From: Bacillus siamensis KCTC 13613
Lineage (GTDB): Bacteria > Bacillota > Bacilli > Bacillales > Bacillaceae
NCBI RefSeq assembly: GCF_000262045.1
Contig: NZ_AJVF01000042.1
Location: 124,001-188,000, forward strand
DNA length: 64,000 bases
Reading direction: 5' to 3'
Shown: in pieces, positions 35,085 to 47,200 of the stretch
Numbering within the stretch: the first letter of the stretch is position 1
How the letters are laid out: the number at the start of each line of letters is the position of its first letter
The notes under the pieces: model-generated
The model's database searches: none
What the model was told of the DNA's origin: nothing
The model's input: only the letters and a program-made list of their open reading frames with translations
Position numbers and translations under genes: made by a program

Positions 35085-38000
35085 ATGCGCAACTCCATTT
35101 CTCGTTTTAAAGTCTCAAGCCGTTCATTCCGATCCGGATTTTGCCGCTTGACGCTTTCCATAAATGAAGGCTCCGGACCAGATACAACCGATATTGCATC
35201 TTGATCCGTCAGTGCGGCTAAGCCGTGCGGAGCAGCTTTGATGAATGCCGCTTGGCTGAACGGTTCTGATAGTAAGACTTCCAGCGCCTCCATTGCTTCA
35301 TCGGGTTCAATAGAACCGATCCCTGACGCCTCCATCCGTTTTCTGTAAGACGGGTCTGATACAACGCCCAGACTGCCCCAATATCCCCAATTCATGACTT
35401 TCACTTCACAATCAAGCAAGGAAGCGATATGGCGGGCAAAGGCGTCTTGAAATGTACATCCTGCCGCATAGTTGCTTTGCCCGGCATTTTTTGTGAAAGA
35501 ATTAACGGAGGAGAAAAACAGCACAAAATCAAGCGGTTCTCCCTTAAAAGCTTCGATCATTCGGACGCTCGTATTCACCTTAGCTGAAAAAGCGTTTCTG
35601 AAAGAAGCTTCATCCATATTCGCCATACTTTTGTCGGCAAGCGTTATCGCAGAATGGATGACTCCCGTTATATTGCCATATTGCTCTCTTACGGAACGGA
35701 CGGCCGCTTTAAGCGCTGCGGCATCTTGAGCATCAGCCTGTATATAATGCGGGGCGGGGCCTGATATCGCCAGCCTGTCTATTTTGCTCTGAATCTCCTG
35801 ATCCTTCGGCCGCCTGCCGATCCATATAATCCGTGCCTTGTAACGGGTGATCATGTATTTGCTCCATGCTTCTCCGATACCGCCCGCTCCGCCGATGACA
35901 GCATAAATACCGCCTTCTCTGTACGACATACGCGGAGCGGAACTTGTCAGCACCCGGACTGTTTTTTGCTTGTGCCAAGCTCCGTTACGGTACGCGGCAG
36001 CATTTCCGTCCGGATCTGGAGGAAGGCACCAGATGTTTTTCATCTCAGACGAATCACTGCCTTCTTCTGCATCAATCAGCCTGATGTCCCAGTTCGGATA
36101 TTCTTTTGCCAATGAACCGATCAAACCGTGTACGCCTGCATGCTCAGGCTGCGGCAGATCACCCAGATACACGGACTGTGTCTGCCGGGTGACCGCCGTA
36201 AAGCTGATGTTTCGGTTTCCATACCCGAGTGACAGCAGCGCTTTGATGAAACGGAAACATTGAATCACCCCATTCTCCTGCTCATCAAGCATTTCCTGAC
36301 TGACGGATGCAGGTGCGAAACGATCCGGCGCAATCCATAAGAAATGGCGGATATCCTGATACCCGGCTGTCAATTCACGTAATGTTTGCTCGCTTGAATG
36401 ATCCGGCGTCTCCTCCAGATGGGCGCGGGGCCACATTTTTGCCGCAGCCTTTATGGTATCTCCCGGCTTTCCGATGATCAGCAATTGTTCCTGATCAACC
36501 GCTCGATTTTCTTCCAGAGAAAAGAAAGTTTTGTCCCAAACAGGGGCAAGCATCGCCGTCTGAACTTCCTGCCGTTTGCTTTCGGTTTGGTTTGTCTGCC
36601 GGACAGCCCGGCAGGAGAAGCCTGTCAATCTCATACAAACAGCGCCGTTTTCATCACATAAATCAATGTCCAGCGTCAGCGCTTCGTTATCTGACCGATC
36701 GCACTGTTTGCGGACAAGCGCCCACATCGTTTTCTGAGTCGGCTGAAATATTTCTGCCTGCCGCAGGGAAAACGGCAGCATCGGAGTGTCTCCGGCAGTA
36801 TCTGAACCGGCACCCAGTGACGCCTGAAACGCGGCATCCAGAAGGCTCGGATGGATGACAAACTGATCGGCGGTACTGTCTGCCGTTTCCGGCAGCGACA
36901 GCCGGGCTGCAGCACCCCTCTCTCCGATCATCAGCTGATCAATCCCTTGATGGCTCGGCCCGTATATCATACCCGCATGCCGGAAAGCCTGATAAACCTC
37001 ATCAGACGTCATAACCGATTGGCTGCAGCCGGACAGCCAGCCCTCTAAGTGAACTGACGGAACCGCTGCTATCTCTCCTGATACCGCGGTGCCTTTACTG
37101 TATAAAATCCGTTCTCCCCCAGGTTTTTCCGATAGGCTGTAAATCGTAAATTCAATGTCTTCATTTTCCTTAAGAATAAGGCTGATATGGACTTCTACAT
37201 CCGTCCCCTGATGAACGACAGGCCTCATCCATATGAGATCTTTCAAATACATTCCTTTACGTCCTTCCGGCACAGCGTATGCGGCACGCTCAACGGCCGC
37301 CCTGGCCATTTCGATCACGGCGGCTCCCGGGAGCACCTTCTGCCCATTGACTGTGTGATCAGTGAAAAAGAATTCCCGTCCGGTAAAAACAGAGGTGAAT
37401 TTCAGCTCCCAAAGATCGGATGTGTTTTCATGAAGCAGCGGATGGATCACCGTTTTGCCGTCATCCCTTTTTGGAACCGCCTCGGCTTCATCTTGAATCC
37501 AGCATCTGACCTTTGCAAACGGATAGGCGGGAAGACTGATTCTCCGGGGTTTTTGTCCCGAATATAACAAGTTCCAGTCCACATCGACTCCCTGCACCCA
37601 CATTTTCAGCAAATGATCGTACTTTCTCTTTTTCAGCCATTTGACCATGGCTTCCTGCAAATCTTCATCAGATTCAAACACAGCCACTGTCTCATGATTT
37701 CGCTTCGCCCGCCCCCTGTAAAGATGCGGTGCGTTTTCATTTTCCAAGTACGATCTGAGCTTGTCCTCCAGCTCCTTAAGGGAGTCCGCAATGAGAGCCA
37801 GCCGCTCATCCATCGCTTCCCGCCCCGCTTGTAAAGTATATGCGACATCAAATAAGTCCGGCTTATCCATATGCTTCTTTTGAAGAAAAGCAAGAAGGCG
37901 CTCCGCATATTCTGTCAGACGCTCCCCATTTTTTGCAGACAGCAGAATGACAGCCGGCTCTTGGCCGCTGATTGCTTGTTTTACAGGAGCCTCATATTCT

Positions 38001-41000
38001 TCAATAATGATATGCGCGTTAGAACCGCCCGCACCAAAGCTGCTGATCCCCGCCCTGAGCGGCTGTTCTTCTCCGTCTGCTGAAATCCGTTTCCAATCTG
38101 TTAATTCACGGCAGACGGAAAACGGTCCTTCATCAAATTGGATATTCGGATTTAAAATATCTGCATGCAAAGATGGGACGATTTGTTTGTGCTTCATCTG
38201 CAGCAGCACTTTTGTGACAGCAGCGATGCCTGCTGCCGATTCCCCATGTCCGATATTTGATTTGACAGACCCAATGAGACATGTTTCAGGAACATCACCG
38301 AATGCATCGGTTAAAGCCCGGATTTCAATCGGATCGCCTAATATCGTCCCTGTCCCGTGCGCTTCCACATAGCTGATCTGGCCCGGGGATACCCCCGCTT
38401 CCTGTAAAGCTTGAGAAATGACTTCGCTTTGCGCCTTGGGGTTCGGTACGGTGTAACCGCTCGCTCTCCCGCCATGATTAATGGCAGCTCCTTTAATGAT
38501 GCCGTAAATCCGGTCTCCGTCTTGTACGGCGTCTTCTAAACGTTTAAGAAGCAGCACCCCGACCCCTTCTGCCGGAATATAGCCGTCACCCCCGGCGCCG
38601 AAACTCCCGCAGTGTCCTTTAGATGAGATGAACTGCCCCTGGCTCAGCATGAAGTACTTGTTAGGATGAACGGTGAGATTCACTCCGCCGGCAAGCGCCG
38701 CGCGAATCCGATGATCCCGCAGATCCCGGCACGCCATGTACAATGAAGTCAGCGAACCCGAACACATCGTATCGACCGAAATGCTCGGCCCTTGAAAATC
38801 ACAAAAATAGGAGATACGGTTAGCAATGGATGAAATCCCGCCTGGGAGCCCGATATGCCGTCCTTTCACTCCCGCTTCAGCCGCGAATAGCGGGTATTCC
38901 TGATACATGACACCGGCATACACACCTACCTGACGGCCCAGTTCAGGTGATGTCCTCGTATATCCCGCATCCTCCATGGCCATCCACGCATGCATTAAAA
39001 ACAGCCGTTCCTGAGGATCAAGGTGTTCCGCTTCACGTGGGGAAATCTTAAAGAACTCAGGATCAAAATCGGCGATCCCGTCAATGAATCCGCCCCATTT
39101 GCTGTAGATCGCTCCCGGCGCCGTCCGATCCTCGGAAAAGTAATGTTCCCATTTCCAGCGGTCTTTCGGAATTTCGGTAATACAATCCTTTCCTTGTTTG
39201 AGATTATCCCAAAACGCGTCGATATCATCTGCCTGCGGATACTTGCCGGAAATTCCGACAACGGCAATATCCAGCGGGTTTCCTTTCGTTTTCTGACGGC
39301 TTTGATTCCCGGACGGGGCAAAAGACGCATTTTCAAGCCGATTTGGCTGAAGCACTTCTTTCACAGACGCATTTTTCAATTCCGCCAGCTGTTCCCCGGT
39401 ATGACTGAGGACTGCGGCATCAAATGAGAGAAACCCGTCTTTTTTATGTTTGATTGTATTCACCACATAGACGGTATCAGACATGACAGGTCCGTAAAGC
39501 GTCAGCCTCTCAATCATGAGCGGTATGTGAATCCGCTTTTTCAGCTGCAACTCTTCTTCACCGAGCGACATATAACAAGAATTCAATATAAGCGGGTCAA
39601 ATGCAAAGTGATGGAGATCGCCTTTTTCTTTTTTTCCTGATAAGTCCAGCTGCAATAAAAAGGAGCTCTCACTCATTTTGTATCCCGCCGTTACCGTTTT
39701 CAGCATCGGGCCTATCGTGAAGTCGGCAACCGAATCGTACAGACGGGAAATGACATCCGGCGCCACCTTTTGTGCATGCGACTTCATTTGTTCAACGTCA
39801 TATGATTTTTTTATGGGTGCCTCTGTATATCTGCTTATTTCTCCTTCGGCACATGTCTTCCGGCTTTCTTTACCGGAGACAGTGCAGCTTGCGGTAAAGC
39901 GTTCGGCACTCTTTTCTGCCGTAAATGAAATGTCAATCTGCGCGGCCTCTCCCGGCTCCAGCGTGACGGGCCCTCCCGTAAAACGGATATCTTTCAGTTC
40001 GGCGGAATACGTGCCGGAATGAGACGCTCCGGATGCTTCAAGCACCAGACACGGATACACTACACCCATCAGTGCCGGTTTGCCGAAAACCAGATGATCC
40101 TGAAGGAATGCTTCATGTTCATAGAAAGTAAATGTCTGACTGCCCGATTGCGTTTCAGAGACCGGTGCTTCATCCGCGACAAGGCCGGAAGATTCATCTG
40201 TTCCTTTTGTTTTTATGTCTTCAAGCAGTTCGGATATGCTGCTGCACTCAAATAAAAGAGTCGGATTCAGCCGCAGATCAAACGCTACTTCGATGTCTTT
40301 AATAATGGCCAGAAGCTGTGATGATTCAAGACCTAATTCAAAAAACACGGTGTGCGCATCATTTCTTGTGACAGGACGGCCTGCGTGTGTCGAGAAAATG
40401 CGGTATAAGGTTTCCTCAATCTGCTGAATGCCTGGTATCAGCTGCCGGTCTGTCCGCACCTTTTTGGCTGTCAGGCCGAGCAGTGAAGCAATATGCGCAC
40501 CGCTGGGGCTGTAGAAGTCAATATCCATTTTCACCATTTCTGAAGGTGTGCCGGATTTTTTCGAAATCACCGCGTAACAGCGCTCCGTAACGGTCTCAGC
40601 GGCAATAAACGACTCATAATAAATCGGTAAAAACAAACCGGCGCCTGCAGCTGTCTGCAATACGCCGGAAGCCATGGCGGCACCGTCCATCAGCGCGGGG
40701 TGAAAGAGAGCGCCGGGGAGATTTTCCCGGCATGAATCAGACTGCCGAATATCAAGGAAACATTCCTCTTCATTTGCATAGATCTCTCCCTCCGGCTTCA
40801 TCAGCCCGTCATGCGACAGTCCGCGGCTCCTCGCGGCTTCGTAAACTGTATGCAAAGAGACTGACGGAAGTGCGGCTTGTTGTTTTTTCTCCCCTGCGTC
40901 AAGGCGTCTATCTGATGAGAAGACTCCTTCATGCACCTCCGCTGATAAGAAAACCGTCCCGGAATCCGCCCCGCAAATCGAGGCTGTCCAGAACTCCTTT

Positions 41001-41236
41001 TCTTTACTGAATATGACACTCACATCAAGCTGCTCTGACCGTTTCACTGATAAAGGATGATAAATGGTCATCCGTTTCAGACAGATGGAACGGAATGAAA
41101 GATCAAGGCATTGCTTTGCCAGCTGATACAGCATATCAATATAGGCCAGACCGGGCATGACAGATTCTCCGTGAATAAGATGGTTTTTCATAATGGGATG
41201 TTCTGCCGTCAGGCGCAGATTCACTGTTTTTTTCAT
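35081..41236 (-). CDS. difK: trans-AT polyketide synthase: DH-ACP-DH*-KS-DH-KR
   Basis: Synthase of 2051 residues that begins and ends inside modules. Rough layout: DH 1–275 (HLIHGESVMP intact; LMDGAAM where Q/H is expected); ACP near 303 (GLESS, Glu replacing the usual Asp); DH-like domain about 370–640 with DHLVFGKPALMG (Pro lost) and FDPLILNSCY (Asp to Asn), the signature of double-bond-shifting DH*; KS 655–1090 (Cys825 in DTMCSGS, EAHGTGTI, SNIGHGESA); DH 1245–1530 (HTVNGQKVLP and LLDAAFQ intact); KR about 1690–1920 (GGAGGIGE near 1782; YAAGC in place of YxxxN). The first DH-ACP completes DifJ's C-terminal KS0. The ATG complementary to 41234–41236 follows AAAGGGGA. Confidence 0.95.
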   Translation of the reverse strand: MKKTVNLRLTAEHPIMKNHLIHGESVMPGLAYIDMLYQLAKQCLDLSFRSICLKRMTIYHPLSVKRSEQLDVSVIFSKEKEFWTASICGADSGTVFLSAEVHEGVFSSDRRLDAGEKKQQAALPSVSLHTVYEAARSRGLSHDGLMKPEGEIYANEEECFLDIRQSDSCRENLPGALFHPALMDGAAMASGVLQTAAGAGLFLPIYYESFIAAETVTERCYAVISKKSGTPSEMVKMDIDFYSPSGAHIASLLGLTAKKVRTDRQLIPGIQQIEETLYRIFSTHAGRPVTRNDAHTVFFELGLESSQLLAIIKDIEVAFDLRLNPTLLFECSSISELLEDIKTKGTDESSGLVADEAPVSETQSGSQTFTFYEHEAFLQDHLVFGKPALMGVVYPCLVLEASGASHSGTYSAELKDIRFTGGPVTLEPGEAAQIDISFTAEKSAERFTASCTVSGKESRKTCAEGEISRYTEAPIKKSYDVEQMKSHAQKVAPDVISRLYDSVADFTIGPMLKTVTAGYKMSESSFLLQLDLSGKKEKGDLHHFAFDPLILNSCYMSLGEEELQLKKRIHIPLMIERLTLYGPVMSDTVYVVNTIKHKKDGFLSFDAAVLSHTGEQLAELKNASVKEVLQPNRLENASFAPSGNQSRQKTKGNPLDIAVVGISGKYPQADDIDAFWDNLKQGKDCITEIPKDRWKWEHYFSEDRTAPGAIYSKWGGFIDGIADFDPEFFKISPREAEHLDPQERLFLMHAWMAMEDAGYTRTSPELGRQVGVYAGVMYQEYPLFAAEAGVKGRHIGLPGGISSIANRISYFCDFQGPSISVDTMCSGSLTSLYMACRDLRDHRIRAALAGGVNLTVHPNKYFMLSQGQFISSKGHCGSFGAGGDGYIPAEGVGVLLLKRLEDAVQDGDRIYGIIKGAAINHGGRASGYTVPNPKAQSEVISQALQEAGVSPGQISYVEAHGTGTILGDPIEIRALTDAFGDVPETCLIGSVKSNIGHGESAAGIAAVTKVLLQMKHKQIVPSLHADILNPNIQFDEGPFSVCRELTDWKRISADGEEQPLRAGISSFGAGGSNAHIIIEEYEAPVKQAISGQEPAVILLSAKNGERLTEYAERLLAFLQKKHMDKPDLFDVAYTLQAGREAMDERLALIADSLKELEDKLRSYLENENAPHLYRGRAKRNHETVAVFESDEDLQEAMVKWLKKRKYDHLLKMWVQGVDVDWNLLYSGQKPRRISLPAYPFAKVRCWIQDEAEAVPKRDDGKTVIHPLLHENTSDLWELKFTSVFTGREFFFTDHTVNGQKVLPGAAVIEMARAAVERAAYAVPEGRKGMYLKDLIWMRPVVHQGTDVEVHISLILKENEDIEFTIYSLSEKPGGERILYSKGTAVSGEIAAVPSVHLEGWLSGCSQSVMTSDEVYQAFRHAGMIYGPSHQGIDQLMIGERGAAARLSLPETADSTADQFVIHPSLLDAAFQASLGAGSDTAGDTPMLPFSLRQAEIFQPTQKTMWALVRKQCDRSDNEALTLDIDLCDENGAVCMRLTGFSCRAVRQTNQTESKRQEVQTAMLAPVWDKTFFSLEENRAVDQEQLLIIGKPGDTIKAAAKMWPRAHLEETPDHSSEQTLRELTAGYQDIRHFLWIAPDRFAPASVSQEMLDEQENGVIQCFRFIKALLSLGYGNRNISFTAVTRQTQSVYLGDLPQPEHAGVHGLIGSLAKEYPNWDIRLIDAEEGSDSSEMKNIWCLPPDPDGNAAAYRNGAWHKQKTVRVLTSSAPRMSYREGGIYAVIGGAGGIGEAWSKYMITRYKARIIWIGRRPKDQEIQSKIDRLAISGPAPHYIQADAQDAAALKAAVRSVREQYGNITGVIHSAITLADKSMANMDEASFRNAFSAKVNTSVRMIEAFKGEPLDFVLFFSSVNSFTKNAGQSNYAAGCTFQDAFARHIASLLDCEVKVMNWGYWGSLGVVSDPSYRKRMEASGIGSIEPDEAMEALEVLLSEPFSQAAFIKAAPHGLAALTDQDAISVVSGPEPSFMESVKRQNPDRNERLETLKREMELRI

Positions 41237-41258
41237 GGTTAGTCCCCTTTTAAAAACG

Positions 41259-44200
41259 TCACGTTGTCACCTGCCAAAACGAGTCTGCAGGTGCAGTGCT
41301 TGTCTCTGCTTTTTTCTCATATCTCTTTAAAAGATCCACAATGTCCGTTTTTTCATTACTTGTTTTTTCCGCTTCATTTTCCGTGCTGTTCCAGCCGCCC
41401 AAAAACGGGTAGTGTTTTTTTCTGAATTCCGGCGGCTGGGGCGCCCGGTGATGTTCCCGCTGCCTTTCACCCCTGTATTCTTCAACGAGGATATGAGCAT
41501 TTGTCCCGCCGTCAGGAAATGAACTCTGAGCTGCGACGCGGGGTTTCTTCTCTGAATGCCAATCAACGGGTTCACGATTAAAATGAATACGCGACGCTTC
41601 AAAGTCATAATGTTCAAATGGCTCACGCGCTGATAAGAAAGGCGGAATCCGCTTATGATAGACGCTCAGCACACATCGGATGAAGCCCGCAAGTCCTGAA
41701 GACAGAAGCAAATGCCCTACATTCGGTTTCACCGATCCGATCCGGCAGGGCAGAAGCGTTTTCCGGTCCAGCTGATAGACATCTGAGAGCGCCTTGATTT
41801 CCACCGAATCAACGATTGGGGAACCGCCTCCATTCACTTCTATATATCCAATGTCTTCGGGCGACTTTTCCGCCATATTAAGCGCAGTTTGAATGACGTC
41901 TCTCTGCGCTCTTATATTCGGTGAACCGGGACCGAGCGTCCTGCCGTCATTGTTTACCGAGACGGCTTTTATGACGCCGTAAATACGGTCTCCGTCCCGC
42001 ACCGCATCGCTCAATCGCTTGATAAACACCGCCCCCGCTCCTTCTCCGAGCACTTCTCCCGCTGATTCACGGTCGAATATATGAAACACGCCGTTCTCAT
42101 TTAAAATATGGCGCGCTCCGAATAACCGGTGCGCGGACGGAGATAAGAGCAGACTCACCGAACCGACTAAGGCCGCGTCAATCCTGCCGGCCAAAAGGGC
42201 GTCTTTTGCAAAGGACAGCCCGATCAGCCCTGAGGAACATGCTGTATCCACGACAAGGCTCGGCCCTGTGACATTAAAAAATCGTGAAATGTTGGCCGCC
42301 AAATAGTTTTGCCCCGCCCCCAAAATCGGGTTAGGCGCCTGCAGGATATGTTCCATACCGGCTGAAGGCTGCGCCCTGCCGCCGATGTACACGCCGACTT
42401 TCCGGCCCGACAAATCCTTTTGTCCGTACCCGGCATCATAAACGGAATGAACCGCTTCTTCTAATATGATCCGCGCCTGCGGGTCCATAATTGCCGCGTC
42501 TTTTTCAGAGATGCCGAAAAAGCCCGCATCAAACATGTCGATATCATCAGTCCATCCCGCATAATCCTTTGTATGCGCTGTTGCATGCCAGCGCGATGCG
42601 GGGACAGGCCGGATGGCGGTGTTCCCTTTCATCAGCAGCTCCCAAAAAGCATCCGTTCCGCCCGCCCCCGGAAAACGGCAGGACATGCCGACGACGGCAA
42701 TATCGTCTTCGGTATCCGCTTTCGGCTTCATGGATGTTCTCTCTTCAGCGGCGGCGGTTACATCAGGCTGGACGTCCATGTCTTGAACGAAACCATTTTC
42801 TTTTGTCACAAAATCGGCTTTATGATGCACTGCGAAATAGTCAACCATTTCTGTAATCGTTTGATATTGAAGCATGAAGGACGGTGTTAGCTTTATGCTG
42901 ATCCGTTTTTGCAATGATTGAACCAATTCCGCAAAGAGTATTGAGTCAATCCCGTATTCATCAAACGGCATATCATCTTTTATCTGCTCATCCGTCATTT
43001 TCAGTTCTTCGCTGAAAACGGTGCGCACCCATTGACGAATCGTATCCTTCACCTTTTGGTCACTGGAAATGCTTTTTTTCACGGGAGCTTCAGATTTCTT
43101 CACCTTCAAAAGATCACCAAAATCAGCCTCACTGTCTTCGGGAACACAAGGAATTCCGCAGCTTTGTCCGTTTAATATGATGTAATCTAAAAACTTCAGT
43201 CCGTCTTCGGCAGACAGCCTGGAAAGTCCTGATTTTTGATAAGCAGGTGTTTCCGGCAGGCCTTCAGCCATGCCGGTTTCTTTCCAGACGGGCCACTGAA
43301 CAGCTTTAACAAACACGTTTCCTTTACCTGCTTGATGATTTGCAAAAGAGTCCATAAATGAATTAGCCATCGCGTAGTCACTTTGCCCCGCAGCAAGCGA
43401 AGGGATCTGACCCGAAACGGATGAGAACAAAATAAAAAACGACAGCGGCTCATTCTGAACGGCTTCATAGAGACTGCGAAGCCCTGTTACTTTCGGCGCG
43501 CAAACGCTTTCGATTTCCGTTTCGGTTTTGTTATAAAAAGCGGGGTGTTCTCCCATTGCACCCGCGCAATGAAAAACGCCGGTAATCGGTCCCATCGTGC
43601 CGCGGATGCTGTCTGTCATTTTCCGGAGGCCCTTTTGATCCGTAAGAGAAACGCTGTAATAACGGATCTCCGCGCCCCGCTCGGCTAACCTCTGCATCCG
43701 CTCGGCCTTTTCCGGGAGAATGCCGTCGTTTTTCATGTCTGCCCACTTTGAGGAATCAGGAAGCGGCTCCCGCCCCATGATGACCAGTTTCCTGCATCCG
43801 CATGAAACGGCATGCTCCGCCGCAATTGCGCCGATCCCGCGCGATCCGCCCGTTATTAACAGCACATCATCAGACGAATAGGAAAGCTCAGGCGCAGCCG
43901 AAACATTCATACCCTGCTTCAGAAACGGCACATAACGGCGATTCAGCCTGTAGCAGCATTCACTGCCGCTTTTGGCCCGCGGCTGTAAAAATTCAGTCTC
44001 AATCTGTCTGCTTAATTCTTCTGTGTGCTCAATCGCACAATCGCTATCTATCGTAAAAGAATGAATGTTGGTATACTCAGCGCCCAGCATCCGGTACAGC
44101 CCCGCCGTTTTCGCCCCTTGCATCAGAGGTTTACTTTCCTTGAAAGGCTGGAGGCGGTGTGTCACTTGGCTGAACACAGCGCCTCTATGACGGAATGATT

Positions 44201-47200
44201 CAAGAGCCTGCTGTAAAAAGGCAAGCTTTCCGTGTTCTATCTCTTCCTGCCGTTCATATTCCGCATCATATGCGGTTATGTCGATGACCCCGAGTATCTG
44301 TTTGTTTTTAAGAGACTCCCGCACTCTGCCGTAAAGGTTTCGCCCCGATGCGGCGGCGTAATAATCGGCGCCGTCTTTTGCCTGATGAATGAAGCAGATC
44401 GTTTCAATATGGCCGTTTCCTTTAAAAAGAGCATCGGCCAATCGCCTCGTCTTATCAGTTGCAAGTATCATTACTGTTCCTGATAATGCTTCAGATTCCG
44501 CCGGATCTTGCTGCTTCCATTCTTTTTGAAGAATGATCTTTTGGTTTTCCGCCGGTTCGTCTGTCTGTTTCCGGATATCCGCAGGCACAGGCACCCAATA
44601 CCGCTCCTTCGCGAACGGATATACAGGAAGGCTGACCCGTTTCGGCTTCTCTCCTTCGTATAACCGGCTCCAGTCAACGGCGGCTCCTTTTGTCCACTCA
44701 GTGAGCAATCTGGAATATTGCTTGTTTTTCAAAAACTCGGCCATTCCACTTGATGACATATCGTCGTGAGCACGTCCGCGGAAACACCCTTCAATTTCTG
44801 TTTTCCGTTCAAGCACATCTTTCAGTTTCGCTTGCAGGCCGCAAACGGATGTAACGATAAATGCCAGCCGTTCAGGCATCGCTTCTCTGCCCGCTTGAAG
44901 CGTGTAGGCCAGGTCTTTAAGGTTGACTTCTTTTTCCCGTAAAAAGCGGTCATACCGTTTTACATATTCTAATAGGCGTTCTTCATTTTTTGCCGAAAGC
45001 AGAAACAGAACCGGCTCGTCTTCCCGTATACTCACCGATTTCTTTTCAGCCTGCGGCGGCAGATATTCTTCTATGACAAAATGGGCATTGCTCCCGCTGG
45101 CGCCAAAAGAACTTAAACCCGCTCTTCTCGGCTGGTCAGGATGTAACGGCCGTTCCCATTCTACCAGCCGATCCGCAACATAAAACGGCGTGTCCGAAAA
45201 TGGAATATGGGGATTCAGCGTGTCCGCGTGCAATGACGGAAAGATTTCTCCATGCTTCAGCTGCAAAAGCACCTTTGTTAATCCGGCGATTCCGGCGGCT
45301 CCTTCTAAATGGCCGATATTTGATTTGGCAGAGCCGATGGCGCAAAACCGCTTCTTGTTTGTCCATTTGCGGAATGCGCGGCTCAGCCCTTCAATTTCAA
45401 TCGGATCACCCAGAGACGTGCCTGTTCCGTGGGCTTCAATATAGCTCAGTGTCTCCGGATCAACGCCGGCACTCTGAAAAGAATCTGTAATGACTTCCGC
45501 CTGTGATGCCGGATCAGGCACTGTCAAACCGGATGTTTTTCCGACATGGTTTAAAGCGGAGCCTTTTATGACGCCATATATCGGACAGCCCCTTCTTTCC
45601 GCTTCTTGAACGGTTGTCAGCAACACCGCGCCGACGCCTTCTCCCGGCACATAGCCGTCACCGCCGGCGGCGAAGCTTTTGCAGACGCCTTCTGAAGACA
45701 GAAATCCGGCATTCGCCAAAAACGCATATTTATGCGGATGTGTCACCGCATTAACACCGCCGGCAATGGCGAATTCGCACTCTCCCCTTTTAATGCTTTC
45801 ACATGCCAAATGTATGGATGTGAGCGAAGAAGAGCACATCGTATCAACAGCCATTGACGGCCCTGTAAAGTTCAGGCAGTGAGACACGATATTCGGAACA
45901 GAGGCAGGCGTCACGCCCATAGACAGCGGTGTGCCCCGCTGTGTGATTTCAGCGCCGAACAGCTCATAATGGCTCCAAAACACACCTGCGAATACCCCGA
46001 CGCGTTTTCTCTTTTGTGAAGATGGCCCGCGCGCCGTTCTGTCCTGAGAAAAACCGGCATCTTCACAAGCTTCCCAAGCCGTCTCTAAAAAAAGCCGCGC
46101 CTGCGGGTCCATCATTTCAGCCTGGCGCGGAGTCAGATTGAAAAACAGCGGATCAAAGCAGTCTATGCGATCTAAAAAGCCTCCGTAACGATAGAACTGA
46201 TCTGCTTCATAGGAGAAAGGATAACCTTTCCACCTGTCTTTCGGCATTGTTGTGATGCAGTCTTTACCTGAGCGCAGATTTTGGTAAAATTCATCGATGC
46301 TTCCCGCCTGCGGGTATCTTCCTGCCAATCCGATTACCGCAATATCGTGCTCTTCTGTGTGTCTCTCTTGTTTTCGGCTCCTTCTCTTGACAGCTGCATG
46401 GGATAATGAAGAGCGGTTCTTGTCTGCCATCGGAACCAATCGGGCCATGCTTTCAGTTACAGCCGGCTCCTTCCCGTATAAAATAACGGATTGCAGCTTG
46501 CCGAGACGCAGCATATATTCAAGTGAAGCCATCCCTTCCCCGGCCGGAATCGGGCTGGTGCCGGTTGCATCATTCATGATCTCTTTCATCAAGCTGTCAA
46601 CCTGCATGCCGCCATCTTCCCAAAGCGGCCAGTTGATCGTCATAGAAGCCCCGGTCCGTTCGCCTTTTTCCGCTTTGCAATCGCGATATTTCATATATTC
46701 ATCCATAAAAGCGTTCGCTGCGGCATAATCTGTCTGGCCCGCATTTCCGGCCAACGCCGAAAATGAGGAAAATACGGCGAAAAATTCAAGCGGTTCATGC
46801 CGTGAAGCTTCGTCCGCATGAATCAGGCCGCTGATTTTCGGCAGGAACACCTGCTTCAAATCAGAACTGTCTTTTTGGATGATAAATTGATCTTTTAAAA
46901 CACCGGCGCAATGAAAAATGCCCGTCAGCCGGCCGAAAGTTTCTGTAATCTGAGCAAATGCCCGCTCTGTTTCGGCTTTGCTGCCGATGTCCGCTTGAAC
47001 GTAAAGAACTTCTGCGCCCAATGCTTTCAGTCTGCTGATCTTCTCAGACTGTTCCGGCGAACGGCCGATGAGTGCGAGCTTCACCTTTTCTTTTTCTGCA
47101 AGGTGACGGGCAAGCAGAAATCCAAGACCGCCGAGGCCTCCTGTAATGACATATACGCCGTTTTGTTTCCAAGGAGACTGTGTCTGCCCGTCCGGTTTCT

